64,000 nucleotides of DNA from positions 1,798,001 to 1,862,000 of the forward strand of contig NZ_AP017315.1 of the NCBI RefSeq assembly GCF_002355395.1. The letters run 5' to 3'. The DNA comes from Microcella alkaliphila. GTDB lineage: Bacteria > Actinomycetota > Actinomycetes > Actinomycetales > Microbacteriaceae. Below the pieces are notes generated by a model. That model worked only from the letters and a program-made list of their open reading frames with translations. It did no database searches and was not told the origin of the DNA. A program made the position numbers and the translations under genes. Positions 36,639 to 51,282 of this stretch are shown piece after piece. Position 1 is the stretch's first letter, and every line of letters starts with the position of its first letter.

Positions 36639-37156
36639 GAGCGGAGGAAGGCGACGGCCCGATCAACGAGATCGGGCAGCGGTTCGACCGTGTCGAGCTG
36701 GAGCCTCGGACGCTGCTCGGCAAGATGCGACCACGGCGCGTATTCGTCGAGCGACTGTTCCACCGCGTACCACGACGGCTCGGCGATGTGCGCGAGGTCG
36801 CGTCTGCGCTGCTCCAGGCGCGCGCGATGCACGTCGCGGTCGCTGCACACCACCTCGATGAAGCGCACTTCCACGCCATAGCGATCGGCCAGCGTCACCC
36901 ACTGTTCCCTGGCGGGCTGGACCGCGTTCACCGCGTCGACGATCAGGCTCTGCCGTGAACGCAGAACCGCTTCCGCAATACGCTCGGCAACAAGGTAGGC
37001 GGCGAGGCCCGTGGGCTGCCCCGCGTCGATGCCGGCGCTGAGAATCGCTGACTCGAGCGGGTCGACGGAAACAACCGGTATCGATAACCGTGCCGCGATC
37101 TGCTCGGCCACGGCCGACTTCCCTGAGCCGGGAAGGCCGGCCATGGCGACGAGCAC
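36635..37156 (-). CDS. Small P-loop ATPase/kinase of the AAA_33 type
   Basis: A 173-residue protein with Walker A MAGLPGSGKSAVAEQIA at the N-terminus, VVSVDPLESAI, a Walker B-like SLIVDAVNAV and a lid with RRRDLAHI, as in polynucleotide/nucleoside kinase-like AAA_33 proteins and adenylylsulfate-kinase relatives. The substrate is unknown. The GTG start lies seven bases after atpC, and the stop overlaps yaaA, so it appears to ride on the ATP synthase transcript. Confidence 0.85.
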   Translation of the reverse strand: MLVAMAGLPGSGKSAVAEQIAARLSIPVVSVDPLESAILSAGIDAGQPTGLAAYLVAERIAEAVLRSRQSLIVDAVNAVQPAREQWVTLADRYGVEVRFIEVVCSDRDVHRARLEQRRRDLAHIAEPSWYAVEQSLDEYAPWSHLAEQRPRLQLDTVEPLPDLVDRAVAFLRS

Positions 37157-37163
37157 GAAAGGG

Positions 37164-37424
37164 CTACTGGATTTCGGCGAAACCCGCGACGACCGTCACG
37201 GTGTCGTTCTCAACGGAGAGGAAGCCGTCTTCGGCGCGCGCGATGATCGGCGACCCCGACACGGGGGTGATGCGCACCTCGCCGGCGCCCAGAATGCCCA
37301 GCACGGGTTCGTGTCCCGGCAGGATTCCGATCTCGCCCTCGGTCGTGCGCGCGACGATCTGCTTCGCCGCGCCCGACCACACTTCGCGGTCGGCGGCGAC
37401 GACGCTGACGGACAGCTCGGCCAC
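37164..37424 (-). CDS. atpC: ATP synthase F1 subunit epsilon
   Basis: An 86-residue epsilon subunit, short for the family because it has only the N-terminal beta-sandwich (SVSVVAADREVWSGAAKQIVART, EIGILPGHEPVLGIL) and lacks the C-terminal helical hairpin that inhibits ATP hydrolysis in E. coli. The GTG at 37424 begins two bases after the atpD stop. The longer frame upstream would overlap atpD by ten codons and was rejected. Confidence 0.95.
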   Translation of the reverse strand: MAELSVSVVAADREVWSGAAKQIVARTTEGEIGILPGHEPVLGILGAGEVRITPVSGSPIIARAEDGFLSVENDTVTVVAGFAEIQ

Positions 37425-37426
37425 GA

Positions 37427-39816
<2,390 letters not shown>

Positions 39817-39867
39817 GAGTGTCGTCTTTCCTTAGGTGTGATCGTCGGTCGTCTGCGGCGGGGACCG

Positions 39868-41502
39868 TCAGCGCTTCCTGCGGACGATCTTCTCCTGGTT
39901 GATGTCTTCGGTCTCGGTCTCGCCGAACTGCTCGCTGCCGGCCTGAACGCCGTCGCTTCCCGCGCCCTGGAACTCGGTCACGAAAGAGTCGATCGCGGCA
40001 TCGAGCTCGGCCTCGGTCTCCTCATCGAGCACATTGCGCTCGGCGAGGGTCGTGAGGATCGAGGTGTTGCGCCGCAGGTGATCGAGCAGCTCGCGCTCGA
40101 AGGTCAGCACGTCATCGACCGCGATCGTGTCGAGCTTGCCCTTGGTGCCGGCCCAGATCGCGACGACCTGTTCCTCGACGGGGTACGGCGAGTACTGCGG
40201 CTGCTTGAGCAGCTCCGTCAGGCGAGCGCCGCGCGCCAGCTGGCGTCGGCTCGCCGCGTCGAGGTCGGAGGCGAACATGGCGAAGGCCTCTAGCGAGCGG
40301 TACTGCGCGAGCTCGAGCTTGAGCGTTCCGGAGACCTTCTTGATGCTCTTCACCTGCGCGTCACCACCAACGCGGGACACCGAAATACCCACGTCGACCG
40401 CGGGACGCTGGTTGGCGTTGAACAGGTCGGACTGGAGGAAGATCTGACCGTCCGTGATCGAGATCACGTTGGTCGGGATGTACGCGGAGACGTCGTTCGC
40501 CTTGGTCTCGATGATCGGAAGACCCGTCATCGATCCGGCGCCCAGCTCGTCGGAGAGCTTCGCGCAACGCTCCAGCAGACGAGAGTGCAGGTAGAAGACG
40601 TCTCCGGGGTACGCCTCACGGCCCGGCGGGCGACGCAGCAGGAGCGACACGGCACGGTAGGCCTCGGCCTGCTTCGACAGGTCGTCGAAGATGATGAGCA
40701 CGTGCTTGCCGCCGTACATCCAGTGCTGGCCGATGGCCGAGCCCGTGTAGGGGGCGAGGTACTTGAAGCCGGCGGGGTCGGAGGCGGGGGCCGCGACGAT
40801 GGTGGTGTACTCCATCGCTCCCGCGTCCTCGAGCGCGCCCTTGACGGCGGCGATCGTGGAACCCTTCTGGCCGACGGCGACGTAGATGCAGCGCACCTGC
40901 TTCGAGACGTCGCCCGAGTCCCAGTTGGCCTTCTGGTTGATGATCGTGTCGATCGCGATCGCCGTCTTGCCCGTCTGGCGGTCACCGATGATCAGCTGAC
41001 GCTGGCCGCGGCCAATCGGGATCATGGCGTCGATGGCCTTGATGCCGGTCTGCATCGGCTCGTGCACGCTCTTGCGCTGCATGACGCCGGGGGCCTGGAG
41101 CTCGAGGGCACGACGACCCTCGTCGGCGATGTCGCCGAGACCGTCGATCGGTGCGCCGAGCGGGTCGACGACGCGTCCGAGGTAGCCGTCACCGACGGGA
41201 ACGGAGAGGACCTCGCCCGTGCGGGTCACCTCCATGCCTTCGACGATGCCGGTGAACTCGCCGAGCACGACGACACCGATCTCGTTCGCGTCGAGGTTCT
41301 GCGCCAGGCCGAGCGTTCCGTCCGCAAAGCGGATCAGTTCGTTCGCCATGACGCTCGGCAGGCCGGCGACGTGTGCGATGCCGTCCGCGGCATCCACCAC
41401 CCGGCCGACCTCGGTCGCCGCGACGGCGCCGGGCTCGTACGAGTTCGCGAAGTCCTTCAGCGCATCGCGGATCTCGTCCGGGCTGATCGAAAGTTCTGCC
41501 AT
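39868..41502 (-). CDS. atpA: ATP synthase F1 subunit alpha
   Basis: A 544-residue subunit with P-loop [30 protein letters not shown], the arginine-finger region [17 protein letters not shown] and [20 protein letters not shown]. The C-terminus carries about 35 extra acidic and basic residues ending in KIVRRKR beyond the usual end, common in Micrococcales. The gene is in order between atpH and atpG. Confidence 0.98.
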   Translation of the reverse strand: MAELSISPDEIRDALKDFANSYEPGAVAATEVGRVVDAADGIAHVAGLPSVMANELIRFADGTLGLAQNLDANEIGVVVLGEFTGIVEGMEVTRTGEVLSVPVGDGYLGRVVDPLGAPIDGLGDIADEGRRALELQAPGVMQRKSVHEPMQTGIKAIDAMIPIGRGQRQLIIGDRQTGKTAIAIDTIINQKANWDSGDVSKQVRCIYVAVGQKGSTIAAVKGALEDAGAMEYTTIVAAPASDPAGFKYLAPYTGSAIGQHWMYGGKHVLIIFDDLSKQAEAYRAVSLLLRRPPGREAYPGDVFYLHSRLLERCAKLSDELGAGSMTGLPIIETKANDVSAYIPTNVISITDGQIFLQSDLFNANQRPAVDVGISVSRVGGDAQVKSIKKVSGTLKLELAQYRSLEAFAMFASDLDAASRRQLARGARLTELLKQPQYSPYPVEEQVVAIWAGTKGKLDTIAVDDVLTFERELLDHLRRNTSILTTLAERNVLDEETEAELDAAIDSFVTEFQGAGSDGVQAGSEQFGETETEDINQEKIVRRKR

Positions 41503-41558
41503 GTCTTTTCCTTCGTCGTTGCGTCCCGAAGCCGGGCCGCTGGGTGGTGTGGCCGGCG

Positions 41559-42344
41559 CTACCGCGCCAGCTGAAGCGTGAGATCGGTCAGTCGCGCGGC
41601 GATGCTGCCGTCGATGACCTCGTGCCCGACCTGGATGCGGGCGCCGCCGAGGATCGCCGGGTCCACCACCTGCACCAGCAGGTGCTCCCGGCCGTAGCGC
41701 TCGCGAACGGTCTCGGCGACGTTCGCGAGCTGGGCGTCGGAGAGTGTCGCAGCGACGGTGATCGTCGCGAAACCCTTGCCGACCGCGTCCGCGACGAGCT
41801 CCGCCCCGGTGCGCACGAGCTCACCGACGCGCCGACCGCGCGGCTGGCGGACGAGGTGGCTCATGATCGTCGTGGCCTCCCCGCTCGCACGACCGGCCAG
41901 GAGACTCTCGACGAGCGCGCCGCGCGCCGCCGGCGTGCCGCGCGTCCCGCTGAGGGCGAGCTCGAGCTCTGCGCTGCCGGCGACGAGCTGGCCGACCCCA
42001 TCGAGTTCGCGAGCGACCGCATCCGCATCGTCCGAGGAAAGGGCGATCGCGCGAATGCCGAGCTCTTCGATCCCTGCGATCAGCTCCGCAGGCGAGGACC
42101 AGGATGCGGACAGTGCCGCCTCCAGCACCGCTCGCGCGGGAACGCCGAGTTCGGCGAACACGCGGTCGCGCATCGCCGTCGCCGCGGTACCGTCTGCGGC
42201 GGACAGCGCCGACTGCAGACCGTGGGAGGAGCCGATGAGCCGGGCAGCGGCGAGAAGCTGCTCACCCGCGGCGCGGTCGAGCCCCGGTGTCGCCGCGAGC
42301 ACCTCGCGCGCGCCAGCCAGAGCCGTCCGAGTCGCTGACCCCAT
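41559..42344 (-). CDS. atpH: ATP synthase F1 subunit delta
   Basis: A 261-residue peripheral-stalk subunit, longer than the E. coli protein (177) as usual in actinobacteria because of an extended N-terminal half. The conserved C-terminal segment is seen: [19 protein letters not shown], then the helix and [19 protein letters not shown] (about 230-255). It starts directly after the atpF stop with no gap. Confidence 0.95.
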   Translation of the reverse strand: MGSATRTALAGAREVLAATPGLDRAAGEQLLAAARLIGSSHGLQSALSAADGTAATAMRDRVFAELGVPARAVLEAALSASWSSPAELIAGIEELGIRAIALSSDDADAVARELDGVGQLVAGSAELELALSGTRGTPAARGALVESLLAGRASGEATTIMSHLVRQPRGRRVGELVRTGAELVADAVGKGFATITVAATLSDAQLANVAETVRERYGREHLLVQVVDPAILGGARIQVGHEVIDGSIAARLTDLTLQLAR

Positions 42345-42890
42345 TTACGTGGTCGCCTTCTCGTCGGCGTCCAGGTCGGCCAGGAAGCGGTCGACGATGG
42401 CGGTGGCCTTGGCGTCGTCCGTCAGGGTCTCCCCGATGACTCCCCCGGCAAGCTGGATCGCGAGGGTTCCCACCTCGGTGCGCAGCGACACGACCGCAGC
42501 CTGGCGCTCCGCCTCGATCTGCTGCTGAGCGGTCGCGGTGATGCGCGCAGCCTCGGACTGTGCCTGCTGCTTGAGGTCGGCGAGGATCGCCTGACCGTCG
42601 GTGCGGGCCTGCTCACGGATGCGCCCCGCTTCGGCGCGCGCCTCGGCGAGGAGCGCGTTGTACTCCTCGAGCTGCGCCGACGCCTCAGCCTGGGCGGCTT
42701 CGGCCTTGGCGATGCCCCCCTCGATGAGCTCAGCACGCTCGTCCAAGATCTTCCGGAATCGCGGCATGACCCAGAGGAAGAAGAACGCGAGAATCAGCGC
42801 GAAGGGAACCGCTGACCACACGATGTCGTACACCGGAGGCAGGAACAGCGCGATTCCTGCGTTCGCGGCGATCGTCGGGCTCGACAGCAT
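42345..42890 (-). CDS. atpF: ATP synthase Fo subunit b
   Basis: A 181-residue stator subunit with one membrane helix (about 22-42, DIVWSAVPFALILAFFFLWV) followed by a long Ala/Glu-rich coiled coil (45-150) that dimerises and binds delta. It is followed at once by atpH and preceded by atpE, ten bases away. Confidence 0.97.
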   Translation of the reverse strand: MLSSPTIAANAGIALFLPPVYDIVWSAVPFALILAFFFLWVMPRFRKILDERAELIEGGIAKAEAAQAEASAQLEEYNALLAEARAEAGRIREQARTDGQAILADLKQQAQSEAARITATAQQQIEAERQAAVVSLRTEVGTLAIQLAGGVIGETLTDDAKATAIVDRFLADLDADEKATT

Positions 42891-42900
42891 CAGGTGCGCC

Positions 42901-43185
<285 letters not shown>

Positions 43186-44025
43186 TTAGTGGTGATCGGA
43201 CGCGGCCTGCTGAATGTAGACCGCGGTAAGCAGGGTGAAGACGTACGCCTGAAGAACCGCGATCAGCAGCTCAAACAGGGTGATGACGATGCCGCCGAAC
43301 AGCGTCAGCGCGCCGAACGCCGCAGCGGGGCCTGCGACGCTGACGAAGAAGAAGTTCGTCGCGGAGAACGCCAGGACGAGCAGCAGGTGGCCGACCATCA
43401 TGTTCAGAAGAAGACGCAGCGCGAGCGAGACGGGCCGCATGATGAAGATGTTGATCAGCTCGACGGGCGCCAGGAGCAAGTAGAGCACCGGAGGAACGCC
43501 GGGCGGGAAGAGCGCGTTGCGAATGAACGGCCACCCGCCCACCTCGCGGATGCCGGCGTAGATGAACGCGACGTAGGACACCAGCGCCATCGTGAGTGGC
43601 ATTCCGACGAGAGATGTTCCGGCGATGTTGGCGAATGGGACGATGCCCGTGATGTTCATCGCGAGAATCGCGAAAAACAGCGATGCCAGAAGCGGCAGGA
43701 AGCGGCGCCCGAGGCGTTCACCGAGGATCTCCTCGGCGATCTGCACGCGCACGAAGTCGAGGGCCATCTCGGCGGCTCCCTGGCCGCGGGTCGGCACGAG
43801 GCGCGACTTGCGAAGAGCCAAGTACATCAAGAGCACCATGATGGCCAGCGCGATGAGGCGCACCATGATGATGCGGTTGATCTCGAAGGGCGTGCCTTCG
43901 AAGAACAGAGCGGGAAGGCCGACGAACTCGTCGATGCCGGGGGCTTTGAACTGGCCGTCTTCGCCGGCGAAGGGTCGCAGGAGAGAGGCAGTGACGAGGG
44001 CAGAAGTAGACAGCGCAGTCTCCAA
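43186..44025 (-). CDS. atpB: ATP synthase Fo subunit a
   Basis: A 279-residue membrane subunit with six helices. The essential Arg is in RPVSLALRLLLNMMVGH and the half-channel residues lie around ITLFELLIAVLQAYVFTLL. The frame begins at a TTG (44025) with no clear ribosome binding site; I found no in-frame ATG or GTG upstream before the frame loses coding character, so TTG is used with some doubt. Start uncertainty does not affect the conserved core. Confidence 0.94.
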   Translation of the reverse strand: METALSTSALVTASLLRPFAGEDGQFKAPGIDEFVGLPALFFEGTPFEINRIIMVRLIALAIMVLLMYLALRKSRLVPTRGQGAAEMALDFVRVQIAEEILGERLGRRFLPLLASLFFAILAMNITGIVPFANIAGTSLVGMPLTMALVSYVAFIYAGIREVGGWPFIRNALFPPGVPPVLYLLLAPVELINIFIMRPVSLALRLLLNMMVGHLLLVLAFSATNFFFVSVAGPAAAFGALTLFGGIVITLFELLIAVLQAYVFTLLTAVYIQQAASDHH

Positions 44026-44088
44026 GATCAGGGCGTCGGTCAGATCAGAAAGCGAGGTGATCGGCGTGGGTGACCGGGGTCAACCCTA

Positions 44089-44547
44089 TCAACTCGAGGC
44101 CCGGTCGGACGAATCGGCGGCGTCCCCCGGCAGTGGAGGGTCGGCATACGGAATACGCGAGCGCAGAACGGCGACAACGTCGGCCCCCACGCTGCCGACT
44201 GCGGCCGCGACGAGCGCGACGAACAGAGCGACCGGATCCAGTGCATCCACCCCGCGGAATACGGCGACGAACCCGATGAAGCCCACCAGCTTCACCAGCC
44301 ATGCGCCCATGATGATGACGAAGAACACGGGGCTGGAGGGGTCGTCTTTCGTCGTGCGCACGGCGATCAGCAAGCTGAGCGCGGTGATGCCGACGAACAG
44401 GAAGCCGACGGCCGCGCCGATGAGCGCCGACAGCAGTCCGGCGAGACCGGCGACAAGAGCCCCGACGACGCTGCCGACGATGGCAATCAGGATGCTCACC
44501 GCGGCTCCGTAGAGCAGTGACAGCTTCAGAGTCTTTTCGACGTTCAT
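44089..44547 (-). CDS. AtpI-like membrane protein
   Basis: A 152-residue protein with four membrane helices (two between 10 and 63, one about 73-98, one about 103-125) and an acidic C-terminal tail. It has no strong sequence signature, but its size, topology and position just before atpB match actinobacterial ATP synthase protein I, which helps assemble the c ring. The ATG overlaps the wecA stop by four bases. A function in c-ring assembly is inferred from context. Confidence 0.72.
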   Translation of the reverse strand: MNVEKTLKLSLLYGAAVSILIAIVGSVVGALVAGLAGLLSALIGAAVGFLFVGITALSLLIAVRTTKDDPSSPVFFVIIMGAWLVKLVGFIGFVAVFRGVDALDPVALFVALVAAAVGSVGADVVAVLRSRIPYADPPLPGDAADSSDRASS

Positions 44548-45788
44548 GACCGGCGGTTCTCCTCGGTGGTGTCAGCGACGGGCGCGTCGCGGGGGTCGGG
44601 TTCGTGGTCGATCGGCGGCGCGGCCGCGTCGAGCGGGTCGTACTGCGCGAGCTGGGCATCGGGGTGCGGGGCGCGCTGCGCGGCAGACTCGACGCGCTTG
44701 CGTCGGCTGAGCGGGGCAAGCGTGACAATGGCGCAGAGCACGAGGCCCGCGCTCACGCCGCCGAGGGCGATACGCCAGTCGACAAACATGAAGGCGAGCG
44801 TGCCGACCGCAACGACCGCCGTCCAGCCGTAGAAGATCAGCACGGCGTGAAAGTGGCTGTGCCCCATGTCGAGCAGGCGGTGGTGCAGGTGCAGACGGTC
44901 GGCGCTGAACGGGCTCTTCCCGGCCCGCAGACGTCTCAGCACCGCAAGCCCGAAGTCCATCAGGGGAACGATCAACACCGCGAAGGGAAGCATGAGCGGG
45001 ATGAACGCCGGAAGCAGCTGCTCCGAGCCGATCGACGCCGGGTCGATTTGTCCCGTCACCGTGACCGTGGAGACGGCCATGAGCATCCCGATCACGAGCG
45101 CTCCCCCGTCGCCCATGAAAATCTTCGCGGGGTGCCAGTTGAAGGGCAGGAATCCGAGGGTGGCGCCGAGCAGAACCGCCATCACCATGGAGGCGAGGTT
45201 GAACGCCGACTGACCGGTCGAGGTCGACAGGATGTAGCTGTAGGCGAAGAACACGCCGCCCGCGATCAACGTGACCCCGGCGACGAGTCCGTCGAGACCG
45301 TCGATGAAGTTGACGGCATTCATCACGAGGACGACCGCCAGGATCGTGATGATCAGCGAGAGCGTCGGAGACAGCACCGTGATGCCCTCCCCCGGCCCGA
45401 CCGGGAGGGACACGATCTGCACGCCCGCCCAGGCGAGAAACCCGCCGACCAGCAGCTGGCCGGCGAGCTTCGTCACCCAGTCGAGGTCGAGGATGTCGTC
45501 GACCACGCCGATTGCGAGCATGATGAGCGCCGCGGCCGCGATCGCAAGAACGGGCCACGGGTCGGCAAACACGGGCCGGAACCAGCTGATCTGAGAGGCC
45601 ACGGCGAGGCCCGTGAGAACCCCCACCACGATGGCGATACCCCCGAGTCGCGGCGTCGGACGGGTGTGCACGTCACGCTCACGAATGCCGGGATAGAGCT
45701 TGAAGCGATGACTGAGCCGCACGATCGCCCAGGCACCGACGAGGCTGATGACCGCGGCGATGAGGGCAATCAGCAGCAGGAATCTCAC
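44544..45788 (-). CDS. Undecaprenyl-phosphate GlcNAc-1-phosphate transferase (WecA/MraY family)
   Basis: A 414-residue protein with about eleven membrane helices. Active-site loops are present: VVDDILDLDWVTK, NAVNFIDGLDGLVAG, FMGDGGAL and the His-rich RLHLHHRLL that marks WecA/TagO rather than MraY. It links sugar-1-phosphate to the lipid carrier, starting cell-wall teichoic acid, arabinogalactan-like linkage or other glycopolymers. An acidic tail of about 50 residues is variable. Overlaps by four bases at both ends tie it to sua5 and atpI, a conserved actinobacterial arrangement. Confidence 0.92.
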   Translation of the reverse strand: MRFLLLIALIAAVISLVGAWAIVRLSHRFKLYPGIRERDVHTRPTPRLGGIAIVVGVLTGLAVASQISWFRPVFADPWPVLAIAAAALIMLAIGVVDDILDLDWVTKLAGQLLVGGFLAWAGVQIVSLPVGPGEGITVLSPTLSLIITILAVVLVMNAVNFIDGLDGLVAGVTLIAGGVFFAYSYILSTSTGQSAFNLASMVMAVLLGATLGFLPFNWHPAKIFMGDGGALVIGMLMAVSTVTVTGQIDPASIGSEQLLPAFIPLMLPFAVLIVPLMDFGLAVLRRLRAGKSPFSADRLHLHHRLLDMGHSHFHAVLIFYGWTAVVAVGTLAFMFVDWRIALGGVSAGLVLCAIVTLAPLSRRKRVESAAQRAPHPDAQLAQYDPLDAAAPPIDHEPDPRDAPVADTTEENRRS

Positions 45789-46462
45789 GCGATGCGCTCC
45801 GCACCGACGATGCGGGCGATGTCGTCGTCGGGGATGACGCCGTGGCGAAGGATCCGCAGTCGCCCCTCGGGAAGCGCCAGGCTCGTGGCATCGACGATCG
45901 TCGAGCCGTTGTCGCGGCCGTTGACGGGCGCGACGCCCCGCGGACCCGCGTCGAGGTACACGGCGACGCGATCGCCGAGCATGTCGACGGCCTCCTGGCA
46001 GCTACGGGCGGCCGGGCGGCCGCTGAGGTTCGCGCTGGAGACCGCGAGCGGCCCGGTGTCGGCCAAGAGGTTCAGGGCGACGGTGTCATCGGGCATACGC
46101 AAGGCGACAGTCCCTCCCGTCTCACCGAGGTCCCAGGTGAGCGACTCGCGTGCTTCGACGACGACGGTCAAGCCCCCCGGCCAGAACTCGCGCACGAGCG
46201 CCGTGATCTCGTCGGGCACGACCTCGGCGAGAGCGGTGAGCGTCGGGATACCCGGAATCAGCACCGGCGGGGGCGCGTCGCGGCCGCGTTCCTTGGCGTC
46301 GAGCAGGCGCTGAACCGCTTCAGGGCGGAAGGCGTCGGCGGCGACGCCGTAGACCGTGTCCGTCGGCATGACGACGAGCTCGCCGCGGCCGATGGCGCCT
46401 CGCGCGGCCCGCAATCCGGCGAGGAGTTCGGCCTCCACGCTGCAGTCAAAAACGCTCACCAT
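45785..46462 (-). CDS. Threonylcarbamoyl-AMP synthase (Sua5/YwlC/TsaC)
   Basis: A 225-residue enzyme that makes threonylcarbamoyl-AMP from threonine, bicarbonate and ATP for t6A37 modification of tRNAs reading ANN codons. Motifs: VMPTDTVYGVAADA near residue 32, FWPGGLTVVV, GTVALRMPDD and VSSANLSGRPA. It has no C-terminal Sua5 domain, so it is the short TsaC/YrdC form. The ATG at 46462 has GGGAG four bases upstream and a TATGAT -10. Confidence 0.95.
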   Translation of the reverse strand: MVSVFDCSVEAELLAGLRAARGAIGRGELVVMPTDTVYGVAADAFRPEAVQRLLDAKERGRDAPPPVLIPGIPTLTALAEVVPDEITALVREFWPGGLTVVVEARESLTWDLGETGGTVALRMPDDTVALNLLADTGPLAVSSANLSGRPAARSCQEAVDMLGDRVAVYLDAGPRGVAPVNGRDNGSTIVDATSLALPEGRLRILRHGVIPDDDIARIVGAERIA

Positions 46463-46471
46463 GATGCTCCC

Positions 46472-46477
46472 ATCATA
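46472..46477 (-). promoter_or_regulatory. Predicted -10 (TATGAT) for the sua5-wecA-atp unit
   Basis: TATGAT on the minus strand lies nine bases before the ATG at 46462 and is one of the best -10 hexamers in the window. It could drive the long unit through atpI to yaaA; GGGAG between it and the ATG serves as ribosome binding site. Confidence 0.45.
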
Positions 46478-46545
46478 GTCGGGCAGACTGGAGGTGCCGC
46501 CCGGTCGAGCGGCGCCCGACCCCGCCGAGAGGACCCCGATCCGCC

Positions 46546-47160
46546 GTGCTGTTTCTGTTCGACATGGACGACGTGCTGTGCGACTACGACTGGCGCACGC
46601 GGATGGCGGCCCTGACGGCCCGAACGGGGCACGATCTCACCGAGTTGCGGCGGCGCTGGTGGCTGAACGGCCTCGAATTCGCGGCCGAGGCCGGCGATCC
46701 GGCCGACGCCGACGAGTACCTGGCCGTCGTGACGGCAGCGATCGGGGCGGACATTCCTCGAAAGGAATGGGTGCGCATCCGGGCGGAATCAACGGTCGCG
46801 CGGCCAGAGGCGGTGGATGCCGTGCGGCGGGCCGCCGAATTCGGTCGCGTCGCGTTGCTGACGAACAATTCGATCCTGATCCACGAGCATCTGCACGAGG
46901 TCGCGTCCGAGCTCGCCGAGGTGATGGGACGCGAGCATCTGCACGCGAGCGCCCGGTTCGGGGCCCGGAAGCCCGACCCCGCCGTCTACGCCCGCGCCAT
47001 GGAGCACTACGGGGCGACCGCGGCACAGACGTTCTTCACCGACGACCGGCCCGACAACGTCGCCGGCGCCGAATCCCTCGGCATCACCGGTCACGTGTAC
47101 GTACACGCGGCCGGCCTGCGGGCCGCGATCGGCGCGTTCGCTGAACGCGCCGCCGCCTGA
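46546..47160 (+). CDS. HAD-superfamily hydrolase
   Basis: A 204-residue haloacid dehalogenase-like phosphatase. Motif I is DMDDVLCDYD (nucleophile Asp 6), motif II LLTNNS, motif III ARFGARKPDPAVY with the Lys, and motif IV FFTDDRPDNVAGA. The order and the alpha-helical cap (about 15-80) match subfamily IA, such as phosphoglycolate- or epoxide-hydrolase-N type phosphatases. The substrate is unknown. It is a lone plus-strand gene between sua5 and prmC; the GTG start has GAGAGGA upstream at a rather long spacing. Confidence 0.88.
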   Translation: MLFLFDMDDVLCDYDWRTRMAALTARTGHDLTELRRRWWLNGLEFAAEAGDPADADEYLAVVTAAIGADIPRKEWVRIRAESTVARPEAVDAVRRAAEFGRVALLTNNSILIHEHLHEVASELAEVMGREHLHASARFGARKPDPAVYARAMEHYGATAAQTFFTDDRPDNVAGAESLGITGHVYVHAAGLRAAIGAFAERAAA

Positions 47161-47164
47161 CGAC

Positions 47165-48031
47165 TCAGCGGGCGGCCGTGGTCGCGCGGTCGCGTCCGAG
47201 CAGGTCGGGATGCGTCGCCGACGCCCGCAGGCCGGCCTCGGCCAGGATGCGCCGGACCGCAGATCCCTGCTCCTCACCGTGCTCGACGACGAGGGTGCCG
47301 CCCGGCACGAGCAGCCGATGGGCCGTGGCAGCGACGGCTCGCATCGCGTCCAATCCGTCCGTGCCCGAGTAGAGAGCTTCTGGGGGGTCGAACAGCCGAA
47401 CCTCGGGGTCGCGGGGCAGCGCGCGCTCGGGCACGTACGGCGGGTTCGACACCACGACGTCAACGCTTCCGGCGAGCTCGGGGAGCGCGTCGGCGAGGTC
47501 GGCAACGACCACGCTCACGCGACCGGCCCCGAGCCGCTCGACATTGCGGCGCGTCCACGGCACCGCCTCGGGCGTCTTCTCGACCGCGACGACTCGAGCG
47601 TTCGGCACCTCCGTGGCCAGCGCGAGCGCCAGGGCGCCGCTGCCGCTGCCGAGGTCGACGGCGAGCGGCTCGACGGTGGGGCGCGCCCGCAGCGCGTCGA
47701 TGGCGTACTGCGCCACGATTTCGGTTTCGGGCCGCGGAACGAATACGCCTGGGCCGACCGCGAGGGTGAGCCCGCGAAAGGCCGCGACGCCCAGGATGTG
47801 CTGGAGCGGTTCCCGGCGCGCACGACGATCGACGAGCGTCACCACCTCGGCGACCCGGTCGGCCGGCACCCTCATCGCGGTGATCGCCTTCGCCTCGACC
47901 TCGCCGCGACCGAGCTCGAGAACGTGACCGATGAGATGGGCCGCGTCGCCGCGGGCCGATGCCACGCCCGCCGCCGCGAGTTCGTCGCTCGCCCAGGCGA
48001 GCAGGGCATCGATCGTGGCCGCCTCGCTCAT
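47165..48031 (-). CDS. prmC: Release factor glutamine methyltransferase
   Basis: A 288-residue enzyme that methylates the Gln of the GGQ motif in release factors, using SAM. It has an N-terminal helical domain with EPLQHILG (about 75-82), the SAM-binding AVDLGSGSGALALALA and the substrate motif VVSNPPYVP, all complete. The ATG at 48031 was chosen because a longer frame overlaps prfA and lacks homology. It follows prfA, its substrate, after 26 bp. Confidence 0.95.
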   Translation of the reverse strand: MSEAATIDALLAWASDELAAAGVASARGDAAHLIGHVLELGRGEVEAKAITAMRVPADRVAEVVTLVDRRARREPLQHILGVAAFRGLTLAVGPGVFVPRPETEIVAQYAIDALRARPTVEPLAVDLGSGSGALALALATEVPNARVVAVEKTPEAVPWTRRNVERLGAGRVSVVVADLADALPELAGSVDVVVSNPPYVPERALPRDPEVRLFDPPEALYSGTDGLDAMRAVAATAHRLLVPGGTLVVEHGEEQGSAVRRILAEAGLRASATHPDLLGRDRATTAAR

Positions 48032-48057
48032 CGCGCTGACGCCACGTCTCGCGCCGC

Positions 48058-49142
48058 TCACGTTTCGTCGCCGAGAGCGGCGAGCCGCGCCTCCTCGTCC
48101 GCTTGGATGCACGCCTCGACGACGGGGCCGAGGGCCCCGTTCATCACGGCATCCAGGTTGTAGGCCTTGTACCCGGTGCGGTGGTCGGCGATGCGGTTTT
48201 CGGGGAAGTTGTAGGTGCGGATGCGCTCGGAGCGGTCCATCCCGCGGATCTGACTCTTGCGCGCATCCGACTGCGCAGCCGCGATCTCTTCCTGCTGCTT
48301 GGCGAGGATGCGGGCGCGGAGGACGCGCATGGCCGCTTCGCGGTTCTGCAGCTGGCTCTTCTCGTTCTGCATCGCCACGACGATTCCGGTCGGGAGGTGC
48401 GTGATGCGCACGGCCGAGTCGGTTGTGTTGACGCTCTGGCCGCCCGGGCCGGACGACCGGTAAACGTCGATCTTCAGGTCGTTCTGGTTGATGTCGACCT
48501 CCTCGGGCTCGTCCACCTCGGGGAACACGAGCACACCGGTCGTTGACGTGTGGATGCGGCCCTGCGACTCGGTCGCCGGAACGCGCTGCACGCGGTGCAC
48601 GCCCCCCTCGTACTTGAGGCTCGCCCACACGCCGTCGGCGGGATCGGACGACGTCGACTTGATGGCGACCTGCACGTTCTTGTAGCCGCCCAGGTCGCTC
48701 GTGGTCGAGTCAAGAAGCTCCACCTTCCAGCCGCGCGACTCGGCATAGTACGAGTACATGCGCAAGAGGTCGGCGGCGAACAGTGCCGACTCTTCGCCAC
48801 CCTCGCCGCCCTTGATCTCCATGATCACGTCGCGCCCGTCGTCGGGGTCACGAGGAATCAGCAGGCGGCGCAGCTTCTCCTGCGCCTCAGCGAGAGCCTC
48901 CTCCAGCGCGGGGACCTCGTCGGCGAACGCCTCGTCGTCTTTCGCAAGCTCACGCGCGGCCGCTAGGTCATCGCCCGCCTGCTGCCACACGTCGTGCGCG
49001 TGCACGATCTGGTTCAGCTCGGCATATCGCCGGTTGAGCTTCTTCGAGCGCGCGGGGTCGGCGTGCACCGCCGGGTCGGCGAGCTGCTCTTGCAGTTCGG
49101 CGTGCTCGGCGATGAGCGCCTCGACGCTATCGAACACGTGTG

Positions 49143-49146
<4 letters not shown>
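48058..49146 (-). CDS. prfA: Peptide chain release factor 1
   Basis: A 362-residue factor that terminates at UAA and UAG. It shows the catalytic GGQ ([24 protein letters not shown]), the UAG/UAA recognition region around [12 protein letters not shown] (the PAT motif of RF1, instead of SPF of RF2) and an N-terminal helical domain. The GTG start overlaps the rho stop by four bases. As RF1 reads UAG, it is directly relevant to the amber codon in potD. Confidence 0.97.
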
Positions 49147-51116
<1,970 letters not shown>

Positions 51117-51282
51117 GGGGGTGTCGGTCCTTTCGACTCGGGCACGAGAAATGGCCCGGGATGCACGGGTCCGCCTCCCGGCGAGCCACCGGCATAGACG
51201 ACGCTCGTCACATGACGCGGGGTGCGTGCGGGAGGTACGGGTGAGCGAGTGCTCGGAAGATGCGCAACGGTGGCGACGCCAC

